A stretch of 64,000 nucleotides of DNA. Origin: Epichloe hybrida (Eukaryota; Ascomycota; Sordariomycetes; Hypocreales; Clavicipitaceae). Below are positions 1 to 11,225 of this stretch, piece after piece. The stretch's first letter is position 1. Each line of letters opens with the position of its first letter. The translations under genes were made by a program, and so were the position numbers. A model generated the notes under the pieces. That model searched no databases. It had not been told where the DNA came from and saw only the letters and a program-made list of their open reading frames with translations. Location: contig JAFEKR010000001.1 in the NCBI GenBank assembly GCA_019022495.1, forward strand, positions 4,650,001-4,714,000. Direction: 5' to 3'.

Positions 1-2023
1 TTTATAAAACTCTTATAGTCTATCTAGCAGATCTATAATCACTTCTCTGCACTCTAGAATACTATAATAGGCTTTAATAAGTTAATTCTAGAGTGCCCTT
101 TTAGTTTAGCTTACTTTAGGTATTACTTATTATAAGATAGCTAGTCTTTCTGTGAGTTTATTAAAGCATTTAATTATTAACTTACTTAGGTTATCATTTA
201 CCATTCCTTATAGGGAAGTATTGTTTTACTCTAGCAGATATCTTTACTATATATCCTTAGTTTTAAATTATTCTCTTATATAACTAATAAGCATAAGGAG
301 ATCTTATAGTTATCTAGGTTTAGAGAGGTAGTCTATATAGTATTATAGTGCTTTACCTTTAAGTATAACCTTAAAAGTATAACTAGCTTATTTAAGCTAG
401 ATATTAAGTAACTTGTACTTTCTATAGAATATTTAAAGCTTTAATTTAAGGATATTATAGTTATTAGCGCTATAGAGTTATTCTTTAGGGTATACCTTAG
501 ATAGGTTAATAATTTACTTTAGTAAAGGTCTCTAGGTCTATAGGGGTTCTCTAGGTATTTCCCTTTATATTTATAAAAGGGGTAGTAAGGTCTTTAGGAA
601 GTAAGAGGGTAGCTTTATAGGTAGTACCCTTAGGGCTTATTATTCTCTCTAATTCTCCTTTTCCTTATATTAGAAAGGAGAAATTATAGCTCTTTAAGCT
701 ATACTAATAAGGGCATTACTAGCCCTAGATAGCATAGGTTACCTCTATTAGTAACTCTCCTACTTAGGGGCATTATTAGTAGTATTACTAGGGTAATACT
801 ACTAACTTACCTCTAGTAAAGGTATAAGCGGGGGAGTTACCTGTAGATGCTTATAAATAGTATCCTTAGGTAGTCTTAACTCTAGGTTAATTAACCTTCC
901 TAGGGGAGATTAACTAGGCCTTCCTAGAGGGGATTAACTTAGTCTTCCTAGGGGAGTCTAGCTTATTAATTCTTTTAATAGTAATTATACTAATAACTAG
1001 GGTAATAGGGTAGGTTACCTAGTTCTAATATTACTATTATCTAGTAGATTATAGAAGAACTCTTTATTCTATAGGTTCTTTTAGAAGCCTATATACTTCT
1101 TCCTAGCCTCTTTAATTTCTTTAAGAGTTTAAAATCTAAATTCTTCTTAGTTTACTATTTCTTTAAGGTTATTTACTATCTTAGTGCCTCTTCTAATAGT
1201 TATATATACTTTATTATAAAGAAAATAGTCTTAAAGTCTATTCTATAAAAGGTCTCTTTCTTTTACGAACTTATCCCTTAACTATTTATAAAAGTTATTA
1301 CTAAATTTAGAGAATAGTGTTCTTCTAAATAACCCTTACTTCTTATATTATTTAGTCTTTATAAGAATATAAAGACTAATTTCCTTAGGTATTATTATCT
1401 CTTTATATTTAGAACTTCCTATTTATTAGAGTAGTTTTTCTATAATATATTATTAAAGCCTTATAGAGATATAGGGGTATAGGTTAGTGTAAATAAGGGT
1501 TTTTCCTTTATTAGGGTATTTATTATTATCTCCTGTTTTAATGCCTTCTATAGTATTATTATAGCTATTAGTCTTACTAGGAACTCTAAATTAACTAGAG
1601 GTCCTAGATGGTTTAGCTGTATCTAATATTCTAATTAATTAAGGGAGGTAAATCTTATAATATAAGAAGAAAAGGGGTATAACTATAATTATATAACGTG
1701 TTTTAGATGTAAAGGATTGTAAGGTAAGGCGGTTAACTTTAAATATATAATAGAATGTATAATAAAGAAAGATAAGGGGATAGCTTAGCTACTAGTGTTA
1801 AACCTTTCTTTATTATTTTAGAGTCTATATAGATATAGATATTAATACTAAAGTAAGAAGAGAGCTATATTATACCTTTCTATTAGCATAACTTATTATC
1901 AAACATAGCCCTCCTATTTTATAGGGTAAGTTATTATTAGATAAGCTGCCTCTTCTAATTAACCTTGCTAATCTACGGTGTTTAAAGACTGCGTGGTTAT
2001 CTATAAAGGTAACCACTAATTAG
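1..2023. repeat. AT-rich RIP-mutated transposon remnant
   Basis: This stretch is extremely rich in TA, with stop codons in all frames, and no gene survives. The last 40 bases (about 1,990-2,023) resemble the bases preceding the LTR starts at 5,030 and 63,876, so it is probably the internal part of a minus-strand retroelement whose 5' LTR is at 2,024-2,330. No protein domain was identified in it. Confidence 0.6.
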
Positions 2024-2330
2024 TGTTAGATTCACAGGGTATTGAATTTAATGTAATATAGTTATAAGCCCGAAGAATAGTATTATCATTAATTATTTAT
2101 TCTAGGCTGCGTTATTTATTATTATAATTGATTAAGTTCTAGGAAAAGAGAGGTAAAAAGCTAGAAGTTATAATATATAAAGGGAAAAGGGGTTACGCGT
2201 TTGTGTCCTCACATTTCCTAGCTAATTAACGTGCTAGGTTATGGGTCACGTGTGGGGTCCGCGCGCGGCCCGAGCTTCTGCCAGGTAATTGCGGCTACGA
2301 CGCGCGATTGATATCACCTTTGTTCTAACA
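2024..2330 (-). repeat. LTR (TGTTAGA...TCTAACA), probably shared by two tandem elements
   Basis: A 307-bp segment bounded by perfect inverted termini TGTTAGA and TCTAACA. Its right half is still GC-rich (2,195-2,310) and is much less mutated than both flanks. The sequence to its left looks like the primer-binding side of an element and the sequence to its right like an internal end, so it may be the common LTR of two tandem copies. Orientation is inferred from the related element at 58,554-64,000. Confidence 0.5.
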
Positions 2331-5029
2331 CTTTGCTTTAATATTATATCTAGCTCGGTTTAGTATCTTTATAAGCCATTTAACTAATAGGTGACCAAAT
2401 TATTAATATAATTAACAGAGTTCTATTTCTAATAGGTAGAAAGCTACTGTTTCTCTAGCTTCTAGAGTTCACTAAAGATGTCCCTATTTCCTAATAATAG
2501 GAACTATCTTATTATCTTGGATTAATATGTTTGCGAGGTTGTTTACCTTAACGTGTAACCTATCTATATTATCTAAAGAGAATAAGAAAGGCATATGTGT
2601 GTTAATTATATAGAAAGGGATGTTACCTAGTTCTATTAGTACGTTAACTACTCCTTTTATAATCGCGCTCCTAGCACTAAATTTAATTATCTTTTCTAGA
2701 GTTAGTTTAATCTTTAGTAATAGTATTAATCTTAGTAAGGCTTATACTTATCTAATTCTAGCTGTTAAGATACCTGAGGCTCCTATGTTAGGCATTATCC
2801 CTTAGAAAACTTCTTTAAAGTAATATTTCTCTAAAATATAAGAGGTTTTTACATTATTAAAGGGATTATGCTTAAGGTATGTGTGCTTAAATAATTTATC
2901 TCTTAGGATATTAATAATATTACTATTAACTAGTTAAAATCCTAATATAAAGAATTATGTAATACTTAGCTAGTTAAACTTTAATATAAAAGTCTCTTTA
3001 GTATTATTATCCTTATCTTCATTATTATTAGACTTAATAAAGGTTTTGGCTAATTCCTATGCTTTATTAGTAAGGTTATTAGCTTCTTTAGATGCTTAGC
3101 CTTTATAGGCCATAAGAAATACCTAATACTTTTTCTCTATTAGCAGCGTTTAGTGTCTCTTATTCTTCTACTAGCGCTCTTTTACCTCTTTCTAGTTTTT
3201 TTCTAGATAGTTTATTAACTAGTATTTGTTCTTATTATAGATATAGTATCTACTATAGTTATAGCCTTAGTTACGGTAACCATAGCCTCTATCTTAACCT
3301 TATTGATTATATAGTTAGTTATAATAGCAGTCTGTGAACATTACTTCTGATTTATTAGCATTAGTAGTACTAATAGTGCTTTAATTAAATTAGGTAGCTG
3401 ATTTATTAGCTTTAGCAATAGAGATTAATTTATAGAGGTCTCTAGTAAGTCCTTTAAAGCTAGGTAAATAATTATATTTAGCTTGCTTACACTCTAGAAC
3501 ACTAGAAATTGCGCTTAGGGTCTAATAATAGAGTTTTGTATTAACTATTAATAGGGGAAAGAGTTCTCTATAAATATATTTAAGGGTTATAAGCAGAATC
3601 TTAAGATAATCTAGTTTAGATTTGTCTAGATTAGTAGTAATAATATTCCTAAGCATTATACTATTCTATTCTTAGTGATAGAACTATTAGTTACTTTCTG
3701 TTTTAAATTATTAATAAACGTTATTAACTATTTATTTATATGTAAAGCCTTTATTTACTAGATAATTAAGGTAATACTACTTAGTATTACCTAAAAGCAT
3801 AATAGGAAGGGCCTTATATATGTATTCTTATAGGAGATTTAGTCTGTTATATTTATTCTAGAATAAGTTAACTTTTAGCGTAAGGAAGTTGTATATCTTC
3901 CCACTATAATGGTTATTATCCTTATAGCTCTTTGTAAGTTCTAAGATCTTTCTTATAATTTAATCTTTAGATAGGATTATTACTGTTTGCATAGCTAGGG
4001 TCATCTATTACATCAGTTGTTCTAGGATAATTAGCGGAATTATTAGATTTATTAGTAGTTTAGGTGTGTTTCTTCCTAGAGGTGGTTATATAGCTAGAGG
4101 GTTATTTAAAGCGGGATTATAAGGGTTATTAATTAGGGGATTATATATAGGAGGATTATATACTAAAGGGTAATAGATAGGGGTAGTGTAAATTAAAGGG
4201 CTTGTGATTAGAGGGCTTTTAAGGGCAGGATTATTTAAAGAGAGGAATTTACCTATAGTAATTTGCTTTATGATTTTGTTTTTAGGCCACTATAATATTA
4301 TTTCTTCTTTAAGGACTTAAATTAATAATTTAACGATCTTACTGCTTTGATTTTGAATAATATAGATGCTATTCTTACGTAAGTAGTCTTGTAATTTATG
4401 TACTAAAGGTTATAAAGCTTAATTAAGTATTTCTTTTATCTAGCTATTAAGGTTATTATAGAAGATCTCCTAAAGGGTAAGATCTTTATATTAACTACTC
4501 TTATAGATATTAATTATCTAAGTAAGATAGTTATTAAGCTCCTATTCCTTAGTAGTCTAAGGATCTAGTTCTCTTAAGCTCTCTTAGTTAGTAGTAATAA
4601 CTAAGGTATATTTTTAAAGTTATAGAGGTAAGCTTACTTTATTAGGTCTTAACTAGGTAAGCTACTTTCCTTTAGTAGTCTATAATAAAGCTTATTTATT
4701 ACTTAGGGGTGCTATTATTAATAGTCTTTAGCTAGTAAGGCTAAGGGATTTTTAACTAGTAGGGTTAAGGGGTTTTTAATCTCTAGTTTAAGAAGTTATA
4801 CGTAGCTATAAACTCTTAGTTAGTTAATTAGTTTTCTTATAATAGATAATAGGATTAATTCTTCTATTAATAGTTAAAGACTTGCTAATAGAAAAAGTTA
4901 AATCCCTAGGAAGCCTAATATCTAGTATTTAGAGTCTATCTTCCTTTAGTATACTTCCTTAGGTAGCTAAAGGAAGGCCTTTTCTTAAGTAATTCCTAGC
5001 TTATCTATGGTTTTTCAACCACTGATTAG
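2331..5029 (-). mobile_element. RIP-mutated retrotransposon internal region (gag side)
   Basis: An AT-rich block colinear with about 60.8-63.8 kb in the right-hand element: for example, 2,385-2,500 matches 60,805-60,920 with mainly transition differences. Read on the minus strand near 3,240-3,300 it gives a Gly/Tyr/Arg-rich stretch typical of a gag tail, broken by stops. The reverse transcriptase and RNase H portions present in the right-hand element appear absent, so this may be an internally deleted, non-autonomous copy. Confidence 0.5.
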
Positions 5030-5260
5030 TGTTAGTTACACTAAGGGATTAGTATGTACTAGTGTAATATAAGGTTAGGTTTAATAATATAATAAGGTCT
5101 AAGGATTAAAGCTATCTATAGCGTTATATAGCTATAAGAAAAGGGGGACGCGAGTCATGTGTGTGCCTCGCGTGCGGGTGTGGCTAATCACAGTGCGGCG
5201 CTGCCGCACGTGCTCCACTTTCCTAGTGGTCAACCCGATGTTGACCCGGTTGTCGCAACA
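5030..5260 (-). repeat. Partial LTR of the same family
   Basis: It starts with TGTTAGTTACAC as do the LTRs at 58,554 and 63,876, and is preceded by the same ACTGATTAG/ACTAATTAG context as at 2,024 and 63,876. The right boundary, where GC content rises to gene-island levels, is unclear; I see no clean inverted terminus or target duplication. Confidence 0.4.
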
Positions 5261-6336
5261 AGAACAAATGCTATGCTATTGCAATTGCAATTGCTATTCT
5301 GTTCCGGTCTGCCTAGGAGAAGGAAAGCTAGCTAGAAAGTAAGGACGCAGGAAAAGGGCTTGCAGGCGGCCACGTGATATCATGCTTGTTCCAATGCTCC
5401 AACAGGGCCACGCTTTCTTTGAGAGAAAATGGAGGCAGAAAGGGACAATGCGATATGCAATACGGGATTCCGGGATTCTTTAGCGCTGTGGCGGCCTGCT
5501 GTTGGGGTGGCACGTGCAGTGCAGCCTGCCCCATCATCATCAGAGGATCTAAAAAACAACGTTACTTGTTGGTGACCCCGCACCAGAACCTCCCTTGCTC
5601 CTTCCCTGGGTGCCCGGATGGACCAAGTTGTGAGACCCCAGTTGGAATCAGCATTCAGCCACGCCGGGTAAAAAGCACATCGGGTTGATCGGCTTCCCCT
5701 TGAATCAGAAACACACACACACACTCTCTCTCTCTCTCACACACACACACCGCTGCCTCCCAAGGCGTCAGCTTCCTTTGAGCAGCAAACTTCTGTCGTT
5801 AGACTGCTAATACCCGGCTTGCCAGCCATCCAGCTCGCCAGACCGTTACGAGACTTGCTGCCCGACGCCGGCTCTGAGCCCTCTCCAGCCCCTTCCAACC
5901 CTTTCCGACCCAGACATGGCTCACATGAGCACGGGTAATCCCGAAGAGGGTTGGTTCAATCTGACTAGCGTCACTGCGGAACAAAAGCGATGGGATGGGT
6001 GACCTGCCGCAATAGGCAAGGGATCAGAGACGCATCGGCTTGGCGTATGCCGGTATGCGCACCTATCACGACCCTGGGACCCTGGGCACGCGAAAAGAGA
6101 CGAGGCCACTTTTTGCTTCACGTGTCGTGCGCACATACCATCTGGTCTGGGGGGGGTCTGGGGGGGTCTGGGGGGATTGTCATACACGCAGAGATATCCG
6201 CCGTAGATGCGCCGGTGAGATATACATGCTATAATTACCCCGGGCTCGCTCTCCGACTGCTGCCCATGGCTCGGCCTCATGCGCCTCATGCTTCCATCAA
6301 GCCAATCCAACAAGGCACACCGATCGATCCGAGAAA
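5261..6336. other. Intergenic region upstream of the sugar transporter
   Basis: No convincing gene. It holds an (AC)n-(TC)n-(AC)n microsatellite at about 5,709-5,750 and a G-rich minisatellite at about 6,141-6,175 (three runs of six to eight G with CT between), which could form a G-quadruplex about 165 bp before the transporter start. Overlapping open frames here have no recognisable domains. Confidence 0.5.
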
Positions 6337-8267
6337 ATGTCATCAGGCGTGACAGAGCCCAAGCCTGAGCTGCGCGACGGCGCTCATGTTGATGTCCACC
6401 ACACCGAGGTCTTGAAGAATGAGCACCTCTTGAATGACGCCTTCGAGGGCGAGAACCGAGAACACGAGCAGGGCGTATGGGAGGCTTTCAAGAGCCAACC
6501 TTGGGCATGCTTCTGGGCTTTCACCATGTGTTTTACCATTGTGAGTAAAGCTTGCGCTGAAAGGAACAGTCCCTCGAACCTTTACCCCGGCATCACAAGC
6601 GGAAGCAGATCGCAAAAAAAACCTAACACAGAAGCAGGTGATGGAATCTTTCGACATGTTCCTGAATGGCAACTTTGTCGCACAATCCGCTTTCCAGAGA
6701 AATTTTGGCGTTCCAAGCTCAAGCTCAACCTCAGGTTATGCCATTGAGACAAAATGGCAGAGCGCCCTCTTCCAGGCTGGACAATGCGGCGCGTTCGTTG
6801 GGGTCTTCCTCGCTGGCCCCGTCACCGATCGCCTCGGATATCGCTGGACCACGATCTTGGCACTGATCCTCATGAATGCCACCATTTTCGTATCCTTTTT
6901 TGTGAGTTTGCAAAACTGGAAAGTTTGGGCGTCCCATAAGCTTCATGCTAACACCGCATTCTCATCGTACAGGCCAATTCACTTTCCCTTCTCGTTGTCG
7001 GTCAAGCGTTGGAGGGTGTCCCATGGGGTTTCTTCATCGCCAACGCCCCAGCATATGCCAGTGAGATTGTTCCCCTTGCTCTTCGAGGTGCCTGCACGGC
7101 ATCTCTGCAGATGAGTTGGTCCATTGGCGGCATCATCGTGGCTGGCGCTACACTGGCCTACAATTCTCGCGGCGATGAGTGGGCCTGGAGAGGCCCTCTG
7201 GCTTTGCAATGGATTTTCCCCGTAAGTCAACGATGGATATCCCGACTTCGCGCACATGATATCGTGACCTAACTCTGTCCTCTAGACACCACTCCTAGTT
7301 CTCATTATTTTCGCGCCCGAGTCTCCTTGGTGGCTCACCCGTCGCGGCCGCAAAGCCGAAGCCCTTCGCTCGATTGAGCGACTTGGTGGTAAAACCAAGG
7401 CACAGGCTCAACAATCGCTTGCCATGATTGAGAGAACTGTCGAGATTGAGGCTTCAGTGGGCGGTTCTCCTAGTCTTCTCGACCTCTTCAAGGGAACTGA
7501 TCTAAGAAGAACAGCCATTACCTGCCTGATGTACGCATCGCAGAATTTTGCCGGCAACCTGATCGCCAACCAGGCCACCTTTTTCTTTGAGCGTTAGTCA
7601 CCCCCGTTTTCCAAAAACACACAAAAACAACAAAAAAAAAAAAAAAAAAAGAAACACCCGTGTTCATTGCTAATTCTGCAATTCAGAAGCTGGAATTAGT
7701 CCTGACCGTGCGTTTGATCTGAACCTCATCAACTCATGTCTTCAGCTTGTTGCCAACGGAGGCTCATGGTTTCTTACCGCTTGGTTCGGTCGTCGAAGCA
7801 TCTACCTGTGGGGCACCGTCATCAACATCGCTCTGCTCTTTATTCTAGGCATATGTGCCTCCATCCCACAAAACTCGAATACAAACTACGCCCAGGCTGT
7901 TCTAGGTATCCTCATCTCCTTCGTTTACGCGGGTGCTCTCGGGCCTATCTCGTACACGATTATTTCGGAAACGTCTTCGGTTCGCCTGCGTGCTTTGAGC
8001 ACTGCCATTGGACGGGCTGCCTACTACGTTGCCGAGATCCCAATGATTTACCTCGCCTCCCGGCTGCTCAATCCCACGGGATGGAATCTTGCAGGCAAAT
8101 GTGGTTATGTTTGGGGCGGAACTGCGTGTGTCTGCTGGGTCATGGCCTACTTCTTCCTCCCTGAGCTTAAGCACCGTACCTACCGTGAGAGTGACATCTT
8201 GTTCAACCGTCGTGTTCCTGCAAGGCAGTTCAAGAAGACTGTTATTGATGTCAAGGATAATGAGTAA
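6337..8267 (+). CDS. MFS sugar transporter (maltose/alpha-glucoside or hexose type)
   Basis: Sugar/H+ symporter-type plasma membrane transporter. Five exons join in frame: 6,337-6,540, 6,638-6,901, 6,973-7,221, 7,286-7,592 and 7,687-8,267, giving 534 residues, the usual family length. The introns have GTGAGT, GTGAGT, GTAAGT and GTTAGT donors. Family signatures are visible: GPVTDRLGYRW after the second membrane segment (MFS GxxxDRxGRR motif), PESPWWLTRRGR before the central loop, and NFAGNLIANQATFFFE in the second half. The long acidic N-terminal cytosolic tail and the central loop resemble fungal alpha-glucoside (MAL-type) permeases. Intron 4 contains an A-run of about 18. Substrate cannot be told from sequence; the neighbouring GH93-like hydrolase and deoxy-hexulosonate aldolase suggest plant-derived sugars. 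Confidence 0.9.
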
Positions 8268-9417
8268 GGCGAGAGAGGCATTGCATGGGAACTGGTTTAT
8301 GGAGTTTTTCAAGTGCTGTGCCCGAGAAGAAGAGACAAAGTCTTTCACAGAATCATCATGATGGCGTATTCAGTGATTCTGTAGGTCATCAATCCGATGT
8401 ATCGAGTGGATAGAAGAAACCCAGCTTCAATATTGCCTCAGTTTTTAACGTCTCAAGCCACAGCGCACCCTGGCGTGCACATGGCGAACCCATATGTGAG
8501 ATTGATGCTACCTATTTTCCTAGACGTAAGGATATCGATATCTTGTCCACCAGAGCCTGAGCCAAACATGACAACTAGTCTAGTCCAGGTGTGCAGTTCC
8601 AGCCAGAACGCACCAGAAGAAGAAGAGGGCGTTGGCCACGTTGCAGACCCCAGTAGACCCCAGCAGACCCCATTACGGAGTACTCTTTGCCACGAATGGC
8701 ATACGGAAGTCGGCTGATCGGGTGATGCGAAAGACGACATGGGAAAGTATCTTTAACTTTAACTCTGCCCGAAGCGATGAAAAGAGCACCGACGCCAAGC
8801 ATGAATCTCTCAAGGAGGTAATCAAGATGCGTGGCATCCCGTCCGGAGACTCACCCGCCCGGAAAGAAAGATGAGAGCGCCCATCATGATTGTTCCATCT
8901 TCGGCCCACGCGGTCTCTCGAGGGAAGGTGTTTCGAGGAAATCAACTCTGCTGCGACACCTGGCCTGTAGGTCGTGGCCTTGTAGGAGGGGGCCGCGGCC
9001 ATTTGTGAGGAGGCAGGCAGGGATGGTTGGGTAATAAATAGGCTGAGGATGTTTCATGCCCTTCATGTCGGCCACCTGGCGAGGATCTCTCGGGCGAACC
9101 CGAGAGAAGAGGAACGACGGAACTTGCCGAGAGACCAGGCTGCATTTCTCGGGACATTGCAACCTTGTCTAGTAATGCCTGGCGATACGAGAGACTCCCA
9201 CGACGATTTTAGGCGCGAGCACTCCGTAAAAGCCGGGTGCTCCGAAATTGGTGGCTGACTTTGAGCAGGGTCTTTTTTTCTATTCCTTCTTCCTTCTAAA
9301 AAAGACTCAAGTTCCTCGACGCCCATGTAGCTGGCTTGTTGTTGCAAGCCCACATCTCTTGTCTGTCTACGAAGAAGAATTGCCAAGCTCATCCATGAGA
9401 TCCAACAGCAAGAAGTG
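8268..9417. other. Intergenic region between transporter and hydrolase
   Basis: About 1.15 kb without a supported gene. Open frames on both strands overlap and lack recognisable domains. A short tandem repeat of AGACCCC(AGT/AGC) lies at about 8,646-8,672, followed by TTACGGAGTACT, a motif recurring through the island. The final 200 bp before the hydrolase is pyrimidine-rich and is presumably its promoter and leader. Confidence 0.45.

Positions 9418-9452
<35 letters not shown>
9418..9452 (+). promoter_or_regulatory. Poly(A)35 leader abutting the start codon
   Basis: Thirty-five consecutive A residues run directly into the ATG of the hydrolase gene. If transcribed, the mRNA leader would end in poly(A) immediately before AUG. 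Whether this is functional or a slippage expansion cannot be judged from one genome. Confidence 0.6.
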
Positions 9453-9455
<3 letters not shown>

Positions 9456-10097
9456 TTTGCCCACTTGGTGCTCCGTCTGCTATTCCTCTGGAGAGTGACC
9501 TCTGCCGTGCTCGGCGATTCGGTTTTGGACAGAGCGGCCACTCAGGACCACGAGGTCACCCCCCGAACGATTTTCAACCCTCCTTCGGATTATCCCCTCC
9601 CGAGGACGCTATACGGACGAGCGGTCCAGCTGAGCGATGGGACTCTGCTTGCTACATGGTTGGCATGAAGCTCTGCTCTCTCTCCTGCTTACACGAGGTT
9701 GTCGCCGACTTGCAGCTGACATGTACTTTTTTTTTTTTTTTTTCTGCAGGGAGAACCACAGCCTCGAGCCGCCCATGGTATACTTCCCCATCTACCGCAG
9801 CAAAGACAAGGGCTCGACGTGGGAGCCGTACGCCAACGTGACGGACCAAGTCAACGGATGGGGTCTGCGCTACCAACCCTTTCTCTACGTGCTGCCGCGG
9901 CGCATCGGCTCGTTCCACAATGGGACCGTCTTCCTCGCCGGCACCAGCTCGCCGGGGGATCATGGCGCGACAAAGATCGACCTGTACGCCTCGCGCGACG
10001 GCGGCCGCACGTGGTCGTTTGCGTCCAACATCGCCAGCGGGGGCCGCGCGTACCCGGTCAACGGCCAGACGCCCGTCTGGGAACCCTTCCTCATGGT

Positions 10098-10128
<31 letters not shown>

Positions 10129-10782
10129 GGGAGGCTCATCTGCTACTACTCGGACCAGCGGGACCCGGCGTACGGCCAGAAGATCGTCCACCAGGTGTCG
10201 CGCGACGGACTCGGCTGGGACCCGGCCGTCGACGACGTGACGAGCAGGGAGGACCCCGGGGACCGGCCGGGCATGGCGACGGTCGCGGCCCTGCCCGGCG
10301 GGAAATGGATCATGACGTTCGAGTACGGCGGCGGGCCGAACCCTCGTCCCGAGCCCGCGACGAGGGGCGACGGGTGGTGGTTCCCCGTCTACTACCGCGT
10401 CGCCGACTCGCCGCTCAGCTTCGCCTCGGCCCCGGACCAGCAGCTCCTGGACCTCGACGTGCGCGGGTCGGCGCCGCCCACCTCGTCCCCCTACGTCGCC
10501 TGGTCTCCGTCTGGCGGCCCCAACGGCACCATCGTCGTCACCGCCAAGAGCTCCCGCGGCATCTACGTCAACACGCGCTTGGGGCACGCCGCGTCGTGGG
10601 AGTTCCGCCCGACTCGGCAGCCGGCGGCGTACTCTCGCCAGGTCATGGTCATGGATGACCCGGACTGGCTTCACATCATCAGCGCCGGGTACCTGGACGC
10701 GTATGATAATCGCGTCACGAACAGCGTCGTGAAGCTGTCGAGTTTGTCATCGCGGCCTGCCGGACATGGCAAGGGGAAATGA
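9453..10782 (+). CDS. Secreted GH93/BNR-repeat glycoside hydrolase (exo-arabinanase or sialidase-like)
   Basis: Two exons, 9,453-9,658 and 9,750-10,782, give 412 residues; the intron has a GTTGGC donor and a T-rich tract before CAG. The join restores LLATWENHSLEPP, typical of this family. An N-terminal hydrophobic signal peptide (MFAHLVLRLLFLWRVTSAVLG) predicts secretion. Two Asp-box motifs, SKDKGSTWE and SRDGGRTWS, mark a six-bladed beta-propeller. The order GRAVQLSDGTLLATW, VNGWGLRYQPFLY and PVNGQTPVWEPF matches fungal GH93/BNR proteins, which in GH93 release arabinobiose from linear arabinan; a sialidase-like role is the alternative. An unusual (His-Glu)5-His run interrupts a propeller strand at about genomic 10,096-10,126. 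It lies downstream of a sugar transporter on the same strand. Confidence 0.85.
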
Positions 10783-11005
10783 GCGAAGCAGATGTTGGCG
10801 GGGAAATAAGGGAGATGGGGGGCTGGCATTGGGCCGTAAAAGGTACCTTTTTTTTTTTTTTTTTACTAAGAAACCATGTAAACACAGATGTATTCTTTTG
10901 TAGCGCTATACATGTATATACCTTGTATATATGCCTCATATGTAGCTCTCGAATAATAGCATGACTTTTTGCTAATTATAGCCGTTGGAGAGGAACGAGT
11001 ACTAG

Positions 11006-11225
11006 TGTCAGGAAGAGCTCCCTAAAGCATTGGATATGTGGGCAAGGGGCGCGCATTGACTAGGATAAGACATCGGTGGAGACGAATGTATTAGAAGTAC
11101 CTCCGTAGACTAGTTATTACCATAGCGCACTATGTACCCTTTAGGTACAAAAGTCGGCTGCTGTCTGCACCTCTGATTGATCGAATAGAACACTTTTCAT
11201 CATCTATCTACACCCTTACCTAATA
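11006..11225 (+). repeat. 5' LTR of Copia element 1
   Basis: 220 bp, starting TGTCAGG. It is nearly unmutated until its last few bases, where CCTGACA has become CCTAATA. It retains GC-rich segments identical to the outer half of the 3' LTR. Confidence 0.92.

Noticed and set aside
2620..2805. 61-codon open frame in the left AT-rich block
   Set aside because: Chance frame inside a RIP-mutated element; hydrophobic Ile/Leu/Ser-rich composition is what AT-rich DNA yields.
5374..5724. Overlapping open frames of 104 and 114 codons at the island's left edge
   Set aside because: Mutually antisense, no recognisable domains, and one runs into an AC/TC microsatellite.
9652..10674. 340-codon open frame on the minus strand opposite the GH93-like gene
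   Set aside because: It is antisense to a gene with clear domain signatures; its composition (Arg/Val/Ala-rich) is typical of a mirror frame in GC-rich coding DNA.
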